Shown here: piece after piece, positions 43,603 through 55,900 of the stretch | Numbering within the stretch: position 1 is the first letter of the stretch | How the letters are laid out: every line of letters begins with the position of its first letter | Assembly: GCF_003668995.1 (NCBI RefSeq) | Contig: NZ_CP033068.1 | Coordinates: 992,001-1,056,000, forward strand | DNA: 64,000 bases | Source: Flavobacterium sp. 140616W15 | GTDB taxonomy: Bacteria; Bacteroidota; Bacteroidia; Flavobacteriales; Flavobacteriaceae | Reading direction: 5' to 3' | The notes under the pieces: model-generated | Database searches by the model: none | What the model was told of the DNA's origin: nothing | What the model saw: only the letters and a program-made list of their open reading frames with translations | Translations under genes and position numbers: made by a program

Positions 43603-44376
43603 GGTTCTGTCGCATCTATGACTAAGTTTTATCTTTGGTTTTTCAAAACTAATAAAAAATGAATACTAAAGGTCATTGTTATCCAAAATATGTAATCCTT
43701 CAGGCAGTGTATTTTAAATTAAGATTTACACTTAGCTATCGTGACGTTGAGGAAATAATGAAGATTAGGGGGGTGATTGTGGATCATGCAACGATTCAGC
43801 GTTGGGTATATAAGTTTGCACCTTCACTTGAGGCAGAGATGAAGAAGAGAAAAGGCAGAGTGGGGACGAGTTGGAGATTAGATGAGACTTATATCAAAGT
43901 AAAAGGTATTTGGTGTTATTTATATAGAGCAGTAGATAGGTCTGGTAATACAGTTGATTTCTTATTAACTAAGAGAAGGCAGAGGATGAGTGCCCAGTCA
44001 TTTCTAATTAAAGCAATTAGTAACAACTGTAGTCCAAGAGTAATAAACATCGATAAAAGCGGTTCTAATACTGCCGCGATCAAAGTCTATAACAAACGTT
44101 CGTTCTCAAAGATTAAAATCCGGCAGTGTAAATATCTCAACAATATTGTAGAGCAGGACCATCGTTTTATAAAATGGCGTATCCAAAATGGACTAGGTTT
44201 TAAAAGTTTTGAATCGGCCAAACGAACATTGAGCGGAATTGAAGTTGTACATATGCTAAGAAAGAATCAGATGGTTAGGCCAGGATTATCTATGTTTAAA
44301 TCATTCTGTAAACTGGTGAGCTAATTTTTAAATTACTTAAATTCTTATATTTGATTCTCGCAGATGCGACAGAACC
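43603..44376 (+). mobile_element. IS6-like element, complete copy 2
   Basis: This element is 774 bp with perfect 15-bp terminal inverted repeats (43603-43617 and 44362-44376). It contains a single transposase gene. The flanking 8 bases on each side do not match, so I see no target duplication. It lies head-to-tail with copy 1 and interrupts it. Confidence 0.88.
43659..44324 (+). CDS. IS6-family-like DDE transposase
   Basis: The 221-residue protein has the IS6 order: an N-terminal HTH region (YVILQAVYFKLRFTLSYRDVEE), then IVDHATIQRWVYKF, DETYIKVKGIWCYLYRAVD (first Asp), NIDKSGSNTAAI (second Asp) and IVEQDHRFIKWRI (Glu). The size is near the family norm of about 230. It looks intact and could be active. 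The first copy at 43139 has a very similar N-terminal part. Confidence 0.93.
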   Translation: MNTKGHCYPKYVILQAVYFKLRFTLSYRDVEEIMKIRGVIVDHATIQRWVYKFAPSLEAEMKKRKGRVGTSWRLDETYIKVKGIWCYLYRAVDRSGNTVDFLLTKRRQRMSAQSFLIKAISNNCSPRVINIDKSGSNTAAIKVYNKRSFSKIKIRQCKYLNNIVEQDHRFIKWRIQNGLGFKSFESAKRTLSGIEVVHMLRKNQMVRPGLSMFKSFCKLVS

Positions 44377-44876
44377 GTATTCCTTCCATATAATTTATTT
44401 GCCATTGAAAATTTTACATTATGATCATTGAACTAAAATTAGAGTAAAATAGAATATGTAAAAACCGTATAAATACGCATTGCCATCTTATTTTTTTTAT
44501 TTTATTGTTGGCTGAAAATATTGTAAAAAAAATGATTAGTTAGAGAATATGCTTCCAGTATAGTTTGGCTAGTAGTTCCGGATACGTTAAGCAGAATTAT
44601 TGAATTTAATTGATCAACGTTATTTTGAATTAATTCCAGTTTAAATTGTTGTTCGTGATTATTTTACTTTTAATTGATTGGAATCAAAAGCAATTCAAGA
44701 TTTTTTTTTTTAGTTTAATTATCTATTTACTAATAAGTGTTTGTTGAAATGAAGAATATGATAAGTATTGATAGAAAAAAACTTTAAAAGGTAATATAGT
44801 ATGTAAGTATTTTTTTTTTTTTATTTTTGCCTACCTCCGAGATTTAAGCCCCTTATAAATTCCCAAAACAAATTAA
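44377..44876. other. AT-rich intergenic region before the AraC regulator
   Basis: There is no gene in these 500 bases. It is very A+T rich with several poly-T runs. A -7-like TATTTTTG is at 44822-44829 before the start of the regulator, without a good -33. I see no RNA structure with confidence. Confidence 0.5.
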
Positions 44877-46082
44877 ATGATTTCTATCTTTTCTGCCTCC
44901 ATAGCGATAGTAATTCTTATATGTATACTAGTTTCAGTTCTTTTAATTGGTTATTCTTTAAAAACAAAGAGTTATAACATATTGCTTGCTATATTTTTTA
45001 TTTTGTTATCTTATCCTTTCTTCATTTTATTTTTAGTTGACACAGGACTTATAAAATATGTACCACATGTTTACCGAACTAGTTTAATAGCCCATCTATT
45101 ATGTATGCCTGCTTCCTATCTTTATGTGCGATCAGCTACTAAAAATAAAGGTTTAACAAAAGGAGATTTTATATATATCATTCCCGTCTTGATATATATA
45201 GTGGACTATTGGCCTTTCTTTTCGCTCACAGGAGCTGAAAAAATTGGTATTATGCATTCTTTACAGTTAAATAAGAAAGTTTTGTTTTTTTATGAAAGTC
45301 GGTTTTTTTGTGCGGGATTTTATATTGTTTTTAAGTACGTTTTGGCATTTGCATATTGGATCGCTCAGTTTAATTTTATAATTGGACTTTACAGAGTTAA
45401 AAATTCAGATTTTAAAAAAGAAAATCGCATATGCCTTATGTGGTTTTCTATATTTGTTTCGTCGCAGATTTTTTTGTTTTTTCCTTTATTAAACCTCCTG
45501 GAGTTAAGCGAATCCTACGATAAATTAATTGTGTTTTTATTTACGGGTGGTCCTACGGCACTATTTGCTATTACCCTTTTCTTATTTCCCAGAATTTTAT
45601 TCGGAATCAAAGGAATTGTATTAGCGGATGAAAATTACGCTTTGGCTAAAAAATCAAGTAATTTAATCCCCCTGATTTTAGATCAGAATAAAGAACAGTC
45701 CACAACCCCTAAATATTTATCTCATTCAAAAATGAAAGAAATTGCATTGCAGATAAAAATGCATATTGATCATAATAGTTCCTATTTAGATGCACAATGT
45801 ACACTGCGGCAATTGTCAGAAGAGCTCTCGATTCCTATGCAATATATTTCTGCAGTAATTAATGAATGTGAAAAGGTGAATTTTAATGATTTCATTAATT
45901 CTTACAGAATTGAGTATTGTCTGAAATTACTAAAGGAAAATGATCATAAGAATCAAACACTTGAATCAATAGCTGCAAAAAGTGGCTTTAATAATAGAAA
46001 TACTTTTACTGTTGCCTTTAAGAAAGTAATGGGACAAACACCTTCATATTATATAAAAAAATCTGCTTCCTTAGTACTATAA
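44877..46082 (+). CDS. Membrane-anchored AraC-family transcriptional regulator
   Basis: The protein has 401 residues. The N-terminal 255 residues have about seven hydrophobic segments (for example SIAIVILICILVSVLLIGY, YNILLAIFFILLSYPFFILFL and FTGGPTALFAITLFLFPRILF), and the C-terminal 100 residues form an AraC HTH domain. HTH segments are CTLRQLSEELSIPMQYISAV and TLESIAAKSGFNNRNTFTVAF. The GQTPSYYIKK end is typical of AraC members. A 7TM sensor joined to an AraC domain is common in Flavobacteriia. It lies upstream of the adhesin gene and may control it. Confidence 0.9.
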   Translation: MISIFSASIAIVILICILVSVLLIGYSLKTKSYNILLAIFFILLSYPFFILFLVDTGLIKYVPHVYRTSLIAHLLCMPASYLYVRSATKNKGLTKGDFIYIIPVLIYIVDYWPFFSLTGAEKIGIMHSLQLNKKVLFFYESRFFCAGFYIVFKYVLAFAYWIAQFNFIIGLYRVKNSDFKKENRICLMWFSIFVSSQIFLFFPLLNLLELSESYDKLIVFLFTGGPTALFAITLFLFPRILFGIKGIVLADENYALAKKSSNLIPLILDQNKEQSTTPKYLSHSKMKEIALQIKMHIDHNSSYLDAQCTLRQLSEELSIPMQYISAVINECEKVNFNDFINSYRIEYCLKLLKENDHKNQTLESIAAKSGFNNRNTFTVAFKKVMGQTPSYYIKKSASLVL

Positions 46083-46986
46083 AAGTTTTTTTTTATTCTC
46101 ATTTTGCCTGTTTTTATCATTCAGGGCAGATGAAATCTATAATATAATATGAATATAGATTTGCTTCTATTTTTTAAAGAAAAGTATCTTGTTCAAATTT
46201 GATATTCATTATTTCTTAATTCCCGCATTTTATCGTTAAAGCATTGAAAATTTGTGTTTTTGATATGGATCTGTTTATATTTTGAATATTCTTTTTTTGA
46301 TGATTTTTTTGCTTTTTTAAGCTTTTGTTTTGTCTTTTTATTTGCCCGAAATGATAAAAACAGGCAAAATGAGCTTTTAAAAAGAAAGTTAAAAAAAAGA
46401 TTTATTCTACTTTCGCTTTGATTTGCGAAAGCCTCCAGACAAATTTTACCAACCTACATCTTCGCTAATTTTTTTGCTTTTAAAATAATGCAAAAATAAA
46501 ATTCACTTTAGATAAATTTTATTCATCGATAGCTATAGTATTTGTTAAAAAATAATAATAATAGAATTTATTTTAAAATACTATCTTATTCTCTATCCAA
46601 TTTTAAGAAGTGTTTTTTAAATCTGTTGAAAGCTATATACTATTTAATTTCAAATTAATTAATAATTATGTAATCTATTCATGTAGCAAAAATTACTTTT
46701 TTCCTAGAGATTTATGTAGTCTTTTTTATGAAGTGATTAGGGGTTTTAGTACTTAATTTCTACAATTTTAATAATATTCAGAATAGTAATTTTTAATCCT
46801 GTCGTATAGATGAAACTTTTTTTGTAAAAAAAAATTAAACTCTTATTATGTCATTGATAATGAGTGACTTTTATCTTGTTGATAGGGGGTTTAAAATGAT
46901 TACAAATAATAAATAATTCAAATCTAAAAGTAGTGTTCTCTCATATTTATAAATAAACCTTTTTTTTAATTTAATGCCGCTTGCTT
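46083..46986. other. AT-rich 0.9-kb gap with 24-bp inverted repeat pair
   Basis: It has no gene. A perfect 24-base sequence at 46098-46121 is repeated as its reverse complement at 46350-46373, giving an element of 276 bp, and the similarity extends about 8 more bases with two mismatches. The left arm includes CATTTTGCCTG and lies just after the regulator stop. The rest is very A+T rich. This could be operator pairs for the AraC regulator or a small mobile element. Confidence 0.65.
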
Positions 46987-49900
46987 ATGAAACTATTTTA
47001 CTCTTTTTTAAATTTTAGAATTTTAAAATTTGTTTTAGTATTCTTTTTGTTTTTGCCTAATTTGTCGTTTTCACAAAACTGTACTGTAAATGCAAATGTG
47101 GATACTGATGTATGTCCTGGTAATAATAATAACTTACCGATAGGTGATTTTATGCTGGTTGGGACTGCTAATGCAAGTGTAGGAACTTATTTGTCTCCTC
47201 CAAAGTGGACACAAATTGGTGGTTCTGCTGTTCAAATTGTAGATCCTAATGCATTACAGACTATTGTAAGAGGTGGTGTACCCGGAAATACATATCGTTT
47301 CAGGTTATCTGCAAAGTGTGCAGATGGATATACTGTTTTTGATGATGTTTCTGTCAGAATTTTACCCATAACAGTTGCAAATGCTGGGGAAGATAAAACG
47401 TATTGTCAGGGCACATACAACTTGGCAGGAAATACTTTGAAATCTGGTGAAACGGGTATATGGGGTATAGTAGGAGGTAACGGGGCAGGAATCAACATTA
47501 TTAATCCTGGATCTAATAATAGTTCAATTACTGTGTCAGGAAATAGTACAGGTTCGACAACTCTAAGATGGACGATTACAAATTCATCCGGGGATTGTGC
47601 GACTTTTGATGATGTCATAATTTCTACATTAGGAGGTATACAGCCAGTTACTGCCGGATCAGATATAAACCTTTCAAACTGTTACTCTGCTACTCAAAGC
47701 GCAAATCTAAATGGCAGTTTTGGAGGAAATAGCCCGGGACAACAGCAGGGAACCTGGACAGTAGTTTCCGGACCAAATATACCTTCTTTTGAAAATGCAA
47801 ATAATAATAAAACAACAGTCAACGGTTTAAGTGAAGGAACTTATGTACTTCGATGGACTGTTGCTGGAAAATGTGCAAATGGTGCTGACGAAATAACTAT
47901 TACTGTTCCGCCTCCCACTGCAGATGTTACTAATTTAAAGAATGAAGATTTATACTTCTGTGACGGAAGAACCTCTATAGTTTTGCAGGGAACAGTTCCC
48001 TTGTATGTTAATGAAACAGTACAATGGAGCCAAATTGGCGGGCCGTCAGCAGTGATTGGAAACCCAACGGCATCTTCAACACCAATTTCTGGTATGTCAT
48101 CCTTTGGACTGTATACTTTTGCTTATACTTTGACTAATAATACAACTAGCTGTGTGCAAACAGGTATATATAAAGTTAATTTAGAACAAGGCATATCTTT
48201 ATCTGGCGGAGTAGATCAACGTTTAGCCTGTAATATTTCTACTGCTATAATACCTATTACTACAACGGGCAGCGGAAAAATGAGTTGGAGTATAATTGAC
48301 GGACCTTCAAATCCTGCATATCCAATTTATCCAACGCCTTCTATAGATCTTAGTACAAACAGTCTTACCGTTAGTAATTTAGAGATAGCAGGAACTTATG
48401 TAGTAAGAATTGTAAAGGTTCCGAATTCAGGTAGTCAGTGTGTAACAGTTACTGATGATATTGCAATAGTAATATCACAACCTACCCTTGGTTCAAATGC
48501 GGGAACATTACAAAATCTTGCTTGTAATTTAACCACTACCAGTCTGGCGGGAAATATACCAAGCGTTGGTAAAGGTAAATGGTCTCAGGTTTCTGGGCCC
48601 TCAACAGTTGTTTTTGCAGATGCTAATGATGCTGAAACAATAGTTTCATCATTAGTAAATGGTCGTTATAAATTTAGATGGACTATTTCTGGTGGTGCAG
48701 ATTGTGATATTACGCAAAGTACTGTTGATGTTGTTGTAGCAAGCGATTTACCAACTACCGCAAATGCTGGAAATAATCAATCAACATGTTATGGAACTCC
48801 AGTTCAGTTACAGGGAAATCCTACAATCAGTACTGAAACAGGAATATGGACTGTATCTCCAGATGCTGAGGTAAATATTAGTAATCTAAACGATCCAAAT
48901 GCTATTGCAACTGGTTTAGCACAAGGTACAACCTACACTTTTACATGGACAATTGCAAACGGATGTGGTAGTTCTTCAGATACTGTAGATATTGTTACAA
49001 ATAATACTCAGGGATCAAATGCCAATGCTGGATTAGATCAATGTCTTGAAGTTGGAACGATATCTACCAGCCTGTCAGCAGATAATCCTTCTTCAGGTAC
49101 TGGCCTTTGGACAAAAATTTCTGGTCCTGCTGCTGTGATAACAAACCCAAGTTTATACAATACTACGGTTACAGGTTTAAACAATGGTGACTATGAGTTT
49201 AAATGGACTGTAAGTAACGCTGGTTGTAAAACAACGGAAGATACAGTTGCAATAACAATTGCTCCGGCCATTACAGTAGCTCAGGCAGGTAATGATCAAA
49301 ATGTATGTGGTACAAGTGTAACAGTAACTGGTAATACTCCGGCACCAGGAGAAACTGGTTTATGGGAATTTGTAAGTGGAGGTGATGGTCCGGTTATTAT
49401 CAATCCATCAAGTCCTACTACTACAATAACTGGTTTTACTTCAGGCTCATGGGTTTATAAATGGACTATTTCCAGGGGTGCTTGTACAGCTTCATCTGAT
49501 TTAGTAAAATTTAATGTTGATGAAGCTCCTTCGCCGGCTGTTGCAGGACCGGATCAGACAATATGTAATCAGACAACTATAACATTAGCGGCGACAGCTC
49601 CTGCTGTTGGAACTGGAATATGGTCTTTAATAAGCGGGCCTAATTCACCTGTTTTTTCTGATTTAAAATCAGCAACCTCAAATTTATCGGGACTAATATC
49701 GGGTGAATATATCTTACAATGGAAAACTTCAAATGGTTTTAGTTGCCCTTCAAATAAAGCTCAGGTAAAAATAAAAGTAACTGAAGTAGCCGATGCAGGT
49801 TCAGATTATTCTACTTGTTTGCAAGGCTCACTACCGTTAGTAGGAAACAACGGAAGTATCGGAACATGGAATTATGTTTCAGGAGGAAGTACTCCGCCAG

Positions 49901-52900
49901 TAGTAACTCAAACGGGTAGTAACAGCGCATCAGTTACTACATTATCTATAGGTACTTATGTTTTTAGATATACAATTGCTGCTCAGGGATTATGTCCAGA
50001 ATCTTTTGATGATGTAAGTGTAAAGATCAGTGGTGATGTAACAATTCCTCCCAACGCAGGAGTAGATCAGTCAATTTGTAGTGCTGATCTGACAGTGCAA
50101 CAAATTCAGCTTGCAGCAGATGCACCACAAACAGGTACAATCGGAAAATGGACTGTGTTGGCAGGTCCTTCAGGCGGATCATTTTCTGATGATACAAATC
50201 CTAATGCTGTTTACATGAATCCGGGTTTTGGAGTTTATGTTTTTAACTGGACAGTGAGTGCAGGAACCTGCAGCAGTTCAGATCAGGTTCGTGTAGAATA
50301 TTGGGCAGAACCTTCGCCAGCTATTCCGGAAGCAAACAATGCAATTTGTGGTTCGACTACAGAACTGACTGCAACACCTCCTTTATCGGGAACAGGAAAA
50401 TGGGCTCAGGTTTCAGGACCAACAACAGCAATTTTTAGCTCTCAAATTTCACCAAATACGACAGTTTCTAATTTAACTCAAACGGGCGGTGTTTATGTAT
50501 TTAGCTGGACAGTTAGTAATGGACCTATCTGTGCTTCTAAAACAAATAATGTTACCATCACAGTAACGGCTGATTTAACGACGCCTATTGCAGGTCCGGA
50601 TCAAACAATTTGTATAGCAGATACAGCCTTATTGGCTGCAAATATTATTACAGTAGGAACTGGCGAATGGTCTATAATCAGTGGACAAACAGGTTCTTTT
50701 TCAAATACTGCAAGTCCTTCTTCGACCTTTACGCCTGATGTCGCGGGAACTTATATATTGCGCTGGACATCGAGAAATCTTAGTTGTACTTTTTTCGATG
50801 ACATGACATTAATAGTAAATTCTTTGCCATCAGCTTCTAATGCAGGAACACCATTTTCAGTATGTCAGTTTGAAGCCTTAAATTTAAATGCAAATGTACC
50901 AACTGTTGGTACAGGATTATGGACACAGTTTTCAGGACCGACACAAGCAGTTTTTAAAGATGCGACTTCACCATCAACGTCTGTGCTAGGTACAGAATCT
51001 GGCATTTATGTTTTTGAATGGACAATATCAAACGGAACTTGTGCTTCAAGTTCAAGTACTGTTGCTGTAACAATAGATGAACTGCCTAGCTTAGCAGTTG
51101 CAGGACTGGATCAAACAATTTGTAATGCTTCAACGGCAGTATTAAATGGAAATAGTCCTTCAACAGGAACAGGTTCGTGGTCTTTTGTAATAAATGCGGG
51201 GAATACTGCTGTCATAGCAAATCCAAATGACTATAATACGACGGTAAGCAATATTTCTACTGGTATAACTCGATTAAAATGGACCATCATAAGTGGTTCA
51301 TGTACGCCATATTCAGATGAAGTAAATATTAATAAACCATTGGATTTAACAATTTCTGATTTAGTTTCAGAAAGTATTATTTGTCAGGGAGGAACTTTGG
51401 TTCTAAATACAACTCCTTCGGGAAGTCTAACGCCTTATAGTTATCAATGGCAGGTTTCAGCAAATGGAATTTCAGGATGGTCTGATCTCCCTGGTCAATC
51501 AAATTCGTCCTATACAACTGGTAGCAGTTTACCTATTGGTGAATATTTTTACAGAGTAAATGTTTCTAATTCATGTACTCAAGTTACAAGTAATACCGCC
51601 AAATTAACGATTATTTCAGATCCTGTAGTTACCCTTCAACCTGTTGGAAATACAATTTGTTCAGGTGCAACACATACGATGAGCGTTGCTGCAATAACTA
51701 CAAATCCATCAGCAGGAACACTTAGTTATCAATGGCAAAGTTCTGTTAATGGGACTTCATGGGCTAATGTTTCAGGAGGAATCGGAGCAAATACAGCTAG
51801 TTATACAACTAGGGTATTAACATCAAATTTATATTACAGAGTTAGAATATTTCAATCAGCAAGCGGCTGTGAAATTTTTTCAGATTCAGCGAGAGTATTT
51901 GTAACAACCATAACAGCTCAGCCAACTGCACCTGCAGCTATTTGCGTTGGAGGTACAGTAAGTATGAGCGTAACGGCTTCACTAAACGGAGGTAGCGGAT
52001 CGCTTACTTATCAATGGCAAAGTGATTCAGGTTCTGGATTTGTAAATGAAACCAATGCTACTGCTACAACGACTAATTTTATATCTGACGCTCTACTTGC
52101 GTCTACACAATTCAGATGTATCGTTACTTCTTCAACCACAAATTGTACTTTGACTTCGAATATGGTTACGGCAAATGTAGTTGTAGATCCAAATATTACA
52201 GTACAGCCAACAGGTGCAGTGATTTGTACAGGTGGGACACGCTTATTGTCTGTAACTGCAACTGGTGGTACGCCAGGTTTAAACTATCAATGGTTCACAA
52301 GCACAGATAATAACGCATTTACACTAATTGTAGGAGCTACTTCTGCTACATATACGACGCCTGTTTTAACACAAACTACTTATTACAGAGTTGATGTTGG
52401 TGCTAGTGGAAATGGCTGTGGTTTAGTTACTTCAAATAGCGTTGAAGTTTTGGTAATACCAGATCCACTAATTAATACCCAACCTGTTGGAAATACAATT
52501 TGTTCAGGTGCAACACATACGATGAGCGTTGCTGCAACAACCACAGATTTGTCAGCAGGAACACTTAGTTATCAGTGGCAAAGTTCTGTTAATGGGACTT
52601 CATGGGCTAATGTTTCAGGAGGAACGGGATCAAATACAGCTAGTTATACAACTGGGGCATTAATATCAAATTTATATTACAGAGTTAGAATATTTCAATC
52701 AACAAGTGGCTGTGAAACTTTTTCAAATTCAGCGAGAGTATTTGTTACTACAATTACAACACAGCCTGTAACTCCTGCAGCTATTTGCGTTGGAGGTACA
52801 GTAAATATGAGTGTAACGGCTTCATTAAATACAGGTGCAGGAACACTTAGTTATCAATGGCAAAGTGATTCAGGTTCTGGATTTGTAAATGAAACCAATG

Positions 52901-55900
52901 CTACTGCTACAACGGCTAATTTTATATCAGATGCTTTAGCCAGATCGACACAATTCAGATGTGTAGTTACTTCTTCAACCACAAATTGTACTTTGACTTC
53001 GAATGTGGTTACGGCAAATGTAGTTGTAGATCCAAATATTACAGTACAGCCAACAGGTGCAGTAATTTGTACAGGTGGGACACGCTTATTGTCTGTAACT
53101 GCAACTGGTGGTACGCCAGGTTTAAACTATCAATGGTTCACAAGCACAGATAATAACGCATTTACACTAATTGTAGGAGCTACTTCTGCTACATATACGA
53201 CGCCTGTTTTAACACAAACTACTTATTACAGAGTTGATGTTGGTGCTAGTGGAAATGGCTGTGGTTTAGTTACTTCAAATAGCGTTGAAGTTTTGGTAAT
53301 ACCAGATCCACTAATTAATACCCAACCTGTTGGAAATACAATTTGTTCAGGTGCAACACATACGATGAGCGTCGCTGCAACAACCACAGATTTGTCAGTA
53401 GGAACACTTAGTTATCAGTGGCAAAGTTCTGTTAATGGGACTTCATGGGCTAATGTTTCAGGAGGAACGGGATCAAATACAGCTAGTTATACAACTGGGG
53501 CATTAATGTCAAATTTATATTACAGAGTTAGAATATTTCAATCAACAAGTGGCTGTGAAACTTTTTCAAATTCAGCGAGAGTATTTGTTACTACAATTAC
53601 AACACAGCCTGTAACTCCTGCAGCTATTTGCGTTGGAGGTACAGTAAATATGAGTGTAACGGCTTCATTAAATACAGGTGCAGGAACACTTAGTTATCAA
53701 TGGCAAAGTGATTCAGGTTCTGGATTCGTAGATGAAACTAATGCTACAGCTTCAACTGCTAATTTTATATCAGATGCTTTAGCTGGATCGACACAATTCA
53801 GATGTGTAGTTACTTCATCTGCCACCAGTTGTACTTTAACTTCTAATTCGGTTACCGCAACTGTAGTTGCAGATCCAAGTATAACAGTACAGCCAACAGG
53901 AGCAACTATTTGTCCAGGAACTACTCATGACTTATCGGTAACGGCTTCAAACGGTACACCAGGTTTAACTTATCAATGGTTAAGCAGTACTGATAATAGC
54001 ACATTTACTTCAATTGCAGGAGCCACTTCTGCTACTTATACAACGACAGCTTTAACTCAGACTACTTATTATAAAGTTGAAGTTGCTTCCAGTGGCAATG
54101 GTTGTAATACTATTACTTCAGCAACAGCTACTGTAACAGTATTGCCAGCTATTGTAATTGCAACCCAACCGGTTGATGCTACTATTTGCAATGGTTCGAC
54201 AACTGCATTAAGTGTATCTGCTACAGGTGGATCAGGAGATTATAACTACCAATGGAGGAGTGCTGCAGTTTTGGCTGGTCCTTATACTGATATAGCAGGA
54301 GCTAATTCGTCGAGTTATACAACCGTGGGATTGTCTCAAAATACATACTATCAGGTAGCTGTTTCAGATGCTACTCAAAGCTGCGGAGTAGCAACAATTT
54401 CAAGTAATGCATCAGTATTTGTTACTACAATTACAACACAGCCTGTAACTCCTGCAGCTATTTGTGTTGGGGGAACAGTAAATATAAGTGTAACGGCTTC
54501 ATTAAATACAGGTGCAGGAACTCTTAGTTATCAATGGCAAAGTGATTCAGGTTCTGGATTCGTAGATGAAACTAATGCTACAGCTTCAACTGCTAATTTT
54601 ATATCAGATGCTTTAGCTGGATCGACACAATTCAGATGTATAGTTACTTCATCTGCCACCAGTTGTACTTTAACTTCTAATTCGGTTACCGCAACTGTAG
54701 TTGCAGATCCAAGTATAACAGTACAGCCAACAGGAGCAACTATTTGTCCAGGAACTACTCATGACTTATTGGTAACGGCTTCAAACGGTACACCAGGTTT
54801 AACTTATCAATGGTTAAGCAGTACTGATAATAGCACATTTACTTCAATTGCAGGAGCCACTTTGGCTACTTATACAACGAATGCTTTAACTCAGACCACT
54901 TATTATAAAGTTGAAGTTGCTGCCAGTGGAAATGGCTGTAATACCATTACTTCTGCAACAGCTACTGTAACAGTATTGCCAGCTATTGTAATTGCAACCC
55001 AACCGGTTGATGCTACTATTTGTAATGGTTCGACAACTGCATTAAGTGTATCTGCTACAGGTGGATCAGGAGATTATAACTACCAATGGAGGAGTGCTAC
55101 AGTTTTGGCTGGTCCTTATACTGATATAGCAGGAGCTAATTCGTCGAGTTATACAACCGTGGGATTGTCTCAAAATACATACTATCAGGTAGCTGTTTCA
55201 GATGCTACTCAAAGCTGCGGAGTAGCAACAATTTCAAGTAATGCATCAGTATTTGTTACTACAATTACAACACAGCCTGTAACTCCTGCAGCTATTTGTG
55301 TTGGGGGAACAGTAAATATAAGTGTAACGGCTTCATTAAATACAGGTGCAGGAACTCTTAGTTATCAATGGCAAAGTGATTCAGGTTCTGGATTCGTAGA
55401 TGAAACTAATGCTACAGCTTCAACTGCTAATTTTATATCAGATGCTTTAGCTGGATCGACACAATTCAGATGTATAGTTACTTCATCTGCCACCAGTTGT
55501 ACTTTAACTTCTAATTCGGTTACCGCAACTGTAGTTGCAGATCCAAGTATAACAGTACAGCCAATAGGAGCAACTATTTGTCCAGGAACTACTCATGACT
55601 TATTGGTAACGGCTTCAAACGGTACACCAGGTTTAACTTATCAATGGTTAAGCAGTACTGATAATAGCACATTTACTTCAATTGCAGGAGCCACTTTGGC
55701 TACTTATACAACGAATGCTTTAACTCAGACCACTTATTATAAAGTTGAAGTTGCTGCCAGTGGAAATGGCTGTAATACCATTACTTCTGCAACAGCTACT
55801 GTAACAGTATTGCCAGCTATTGTAATTGCAACCCAACCGGTTGATGCTACTATTTGTAATGGTTCGACAACTGCATTAAGTGTATCTGCTACAGGTGGAT

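Larger units (their letters stand above)
38820..44376. mobile_element. Integrated mobile island next to dnaK (approximate bounds)
   Basis: The region from just past the dnaK terminator to the end of the IS copies holds an excisionase-like gene, a tyrosine recombinase, a membrane protein, an HTH remnant, an unknown two-gene cargo and two IS6-like copies. The first 2.6 kb are visibly richer in G+C than the flanking core genes. Direct repeats ATTTGTACC at 38834 and 38845 sit near the left end, and the first doubles as a -7-like box TATATTTG (38831-38838). I could not identify an attR on the right, so the bounds are estimates. Confidence 0.6.

Noticed and set aside
44377..44876. Non-coding RNA in the AT-rich gap
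   Set aside because: There is no stable structure by eye and only poly-T and poly-A runs.
47406..47618. Short frames within the adhesin gene (also near 52116, 52959, 57278, 57963, 58251, 59094)
   Set aside because: They are shadows of the adhesin. Those at 52116 and 52959 are alike only because the repeat units are alike.
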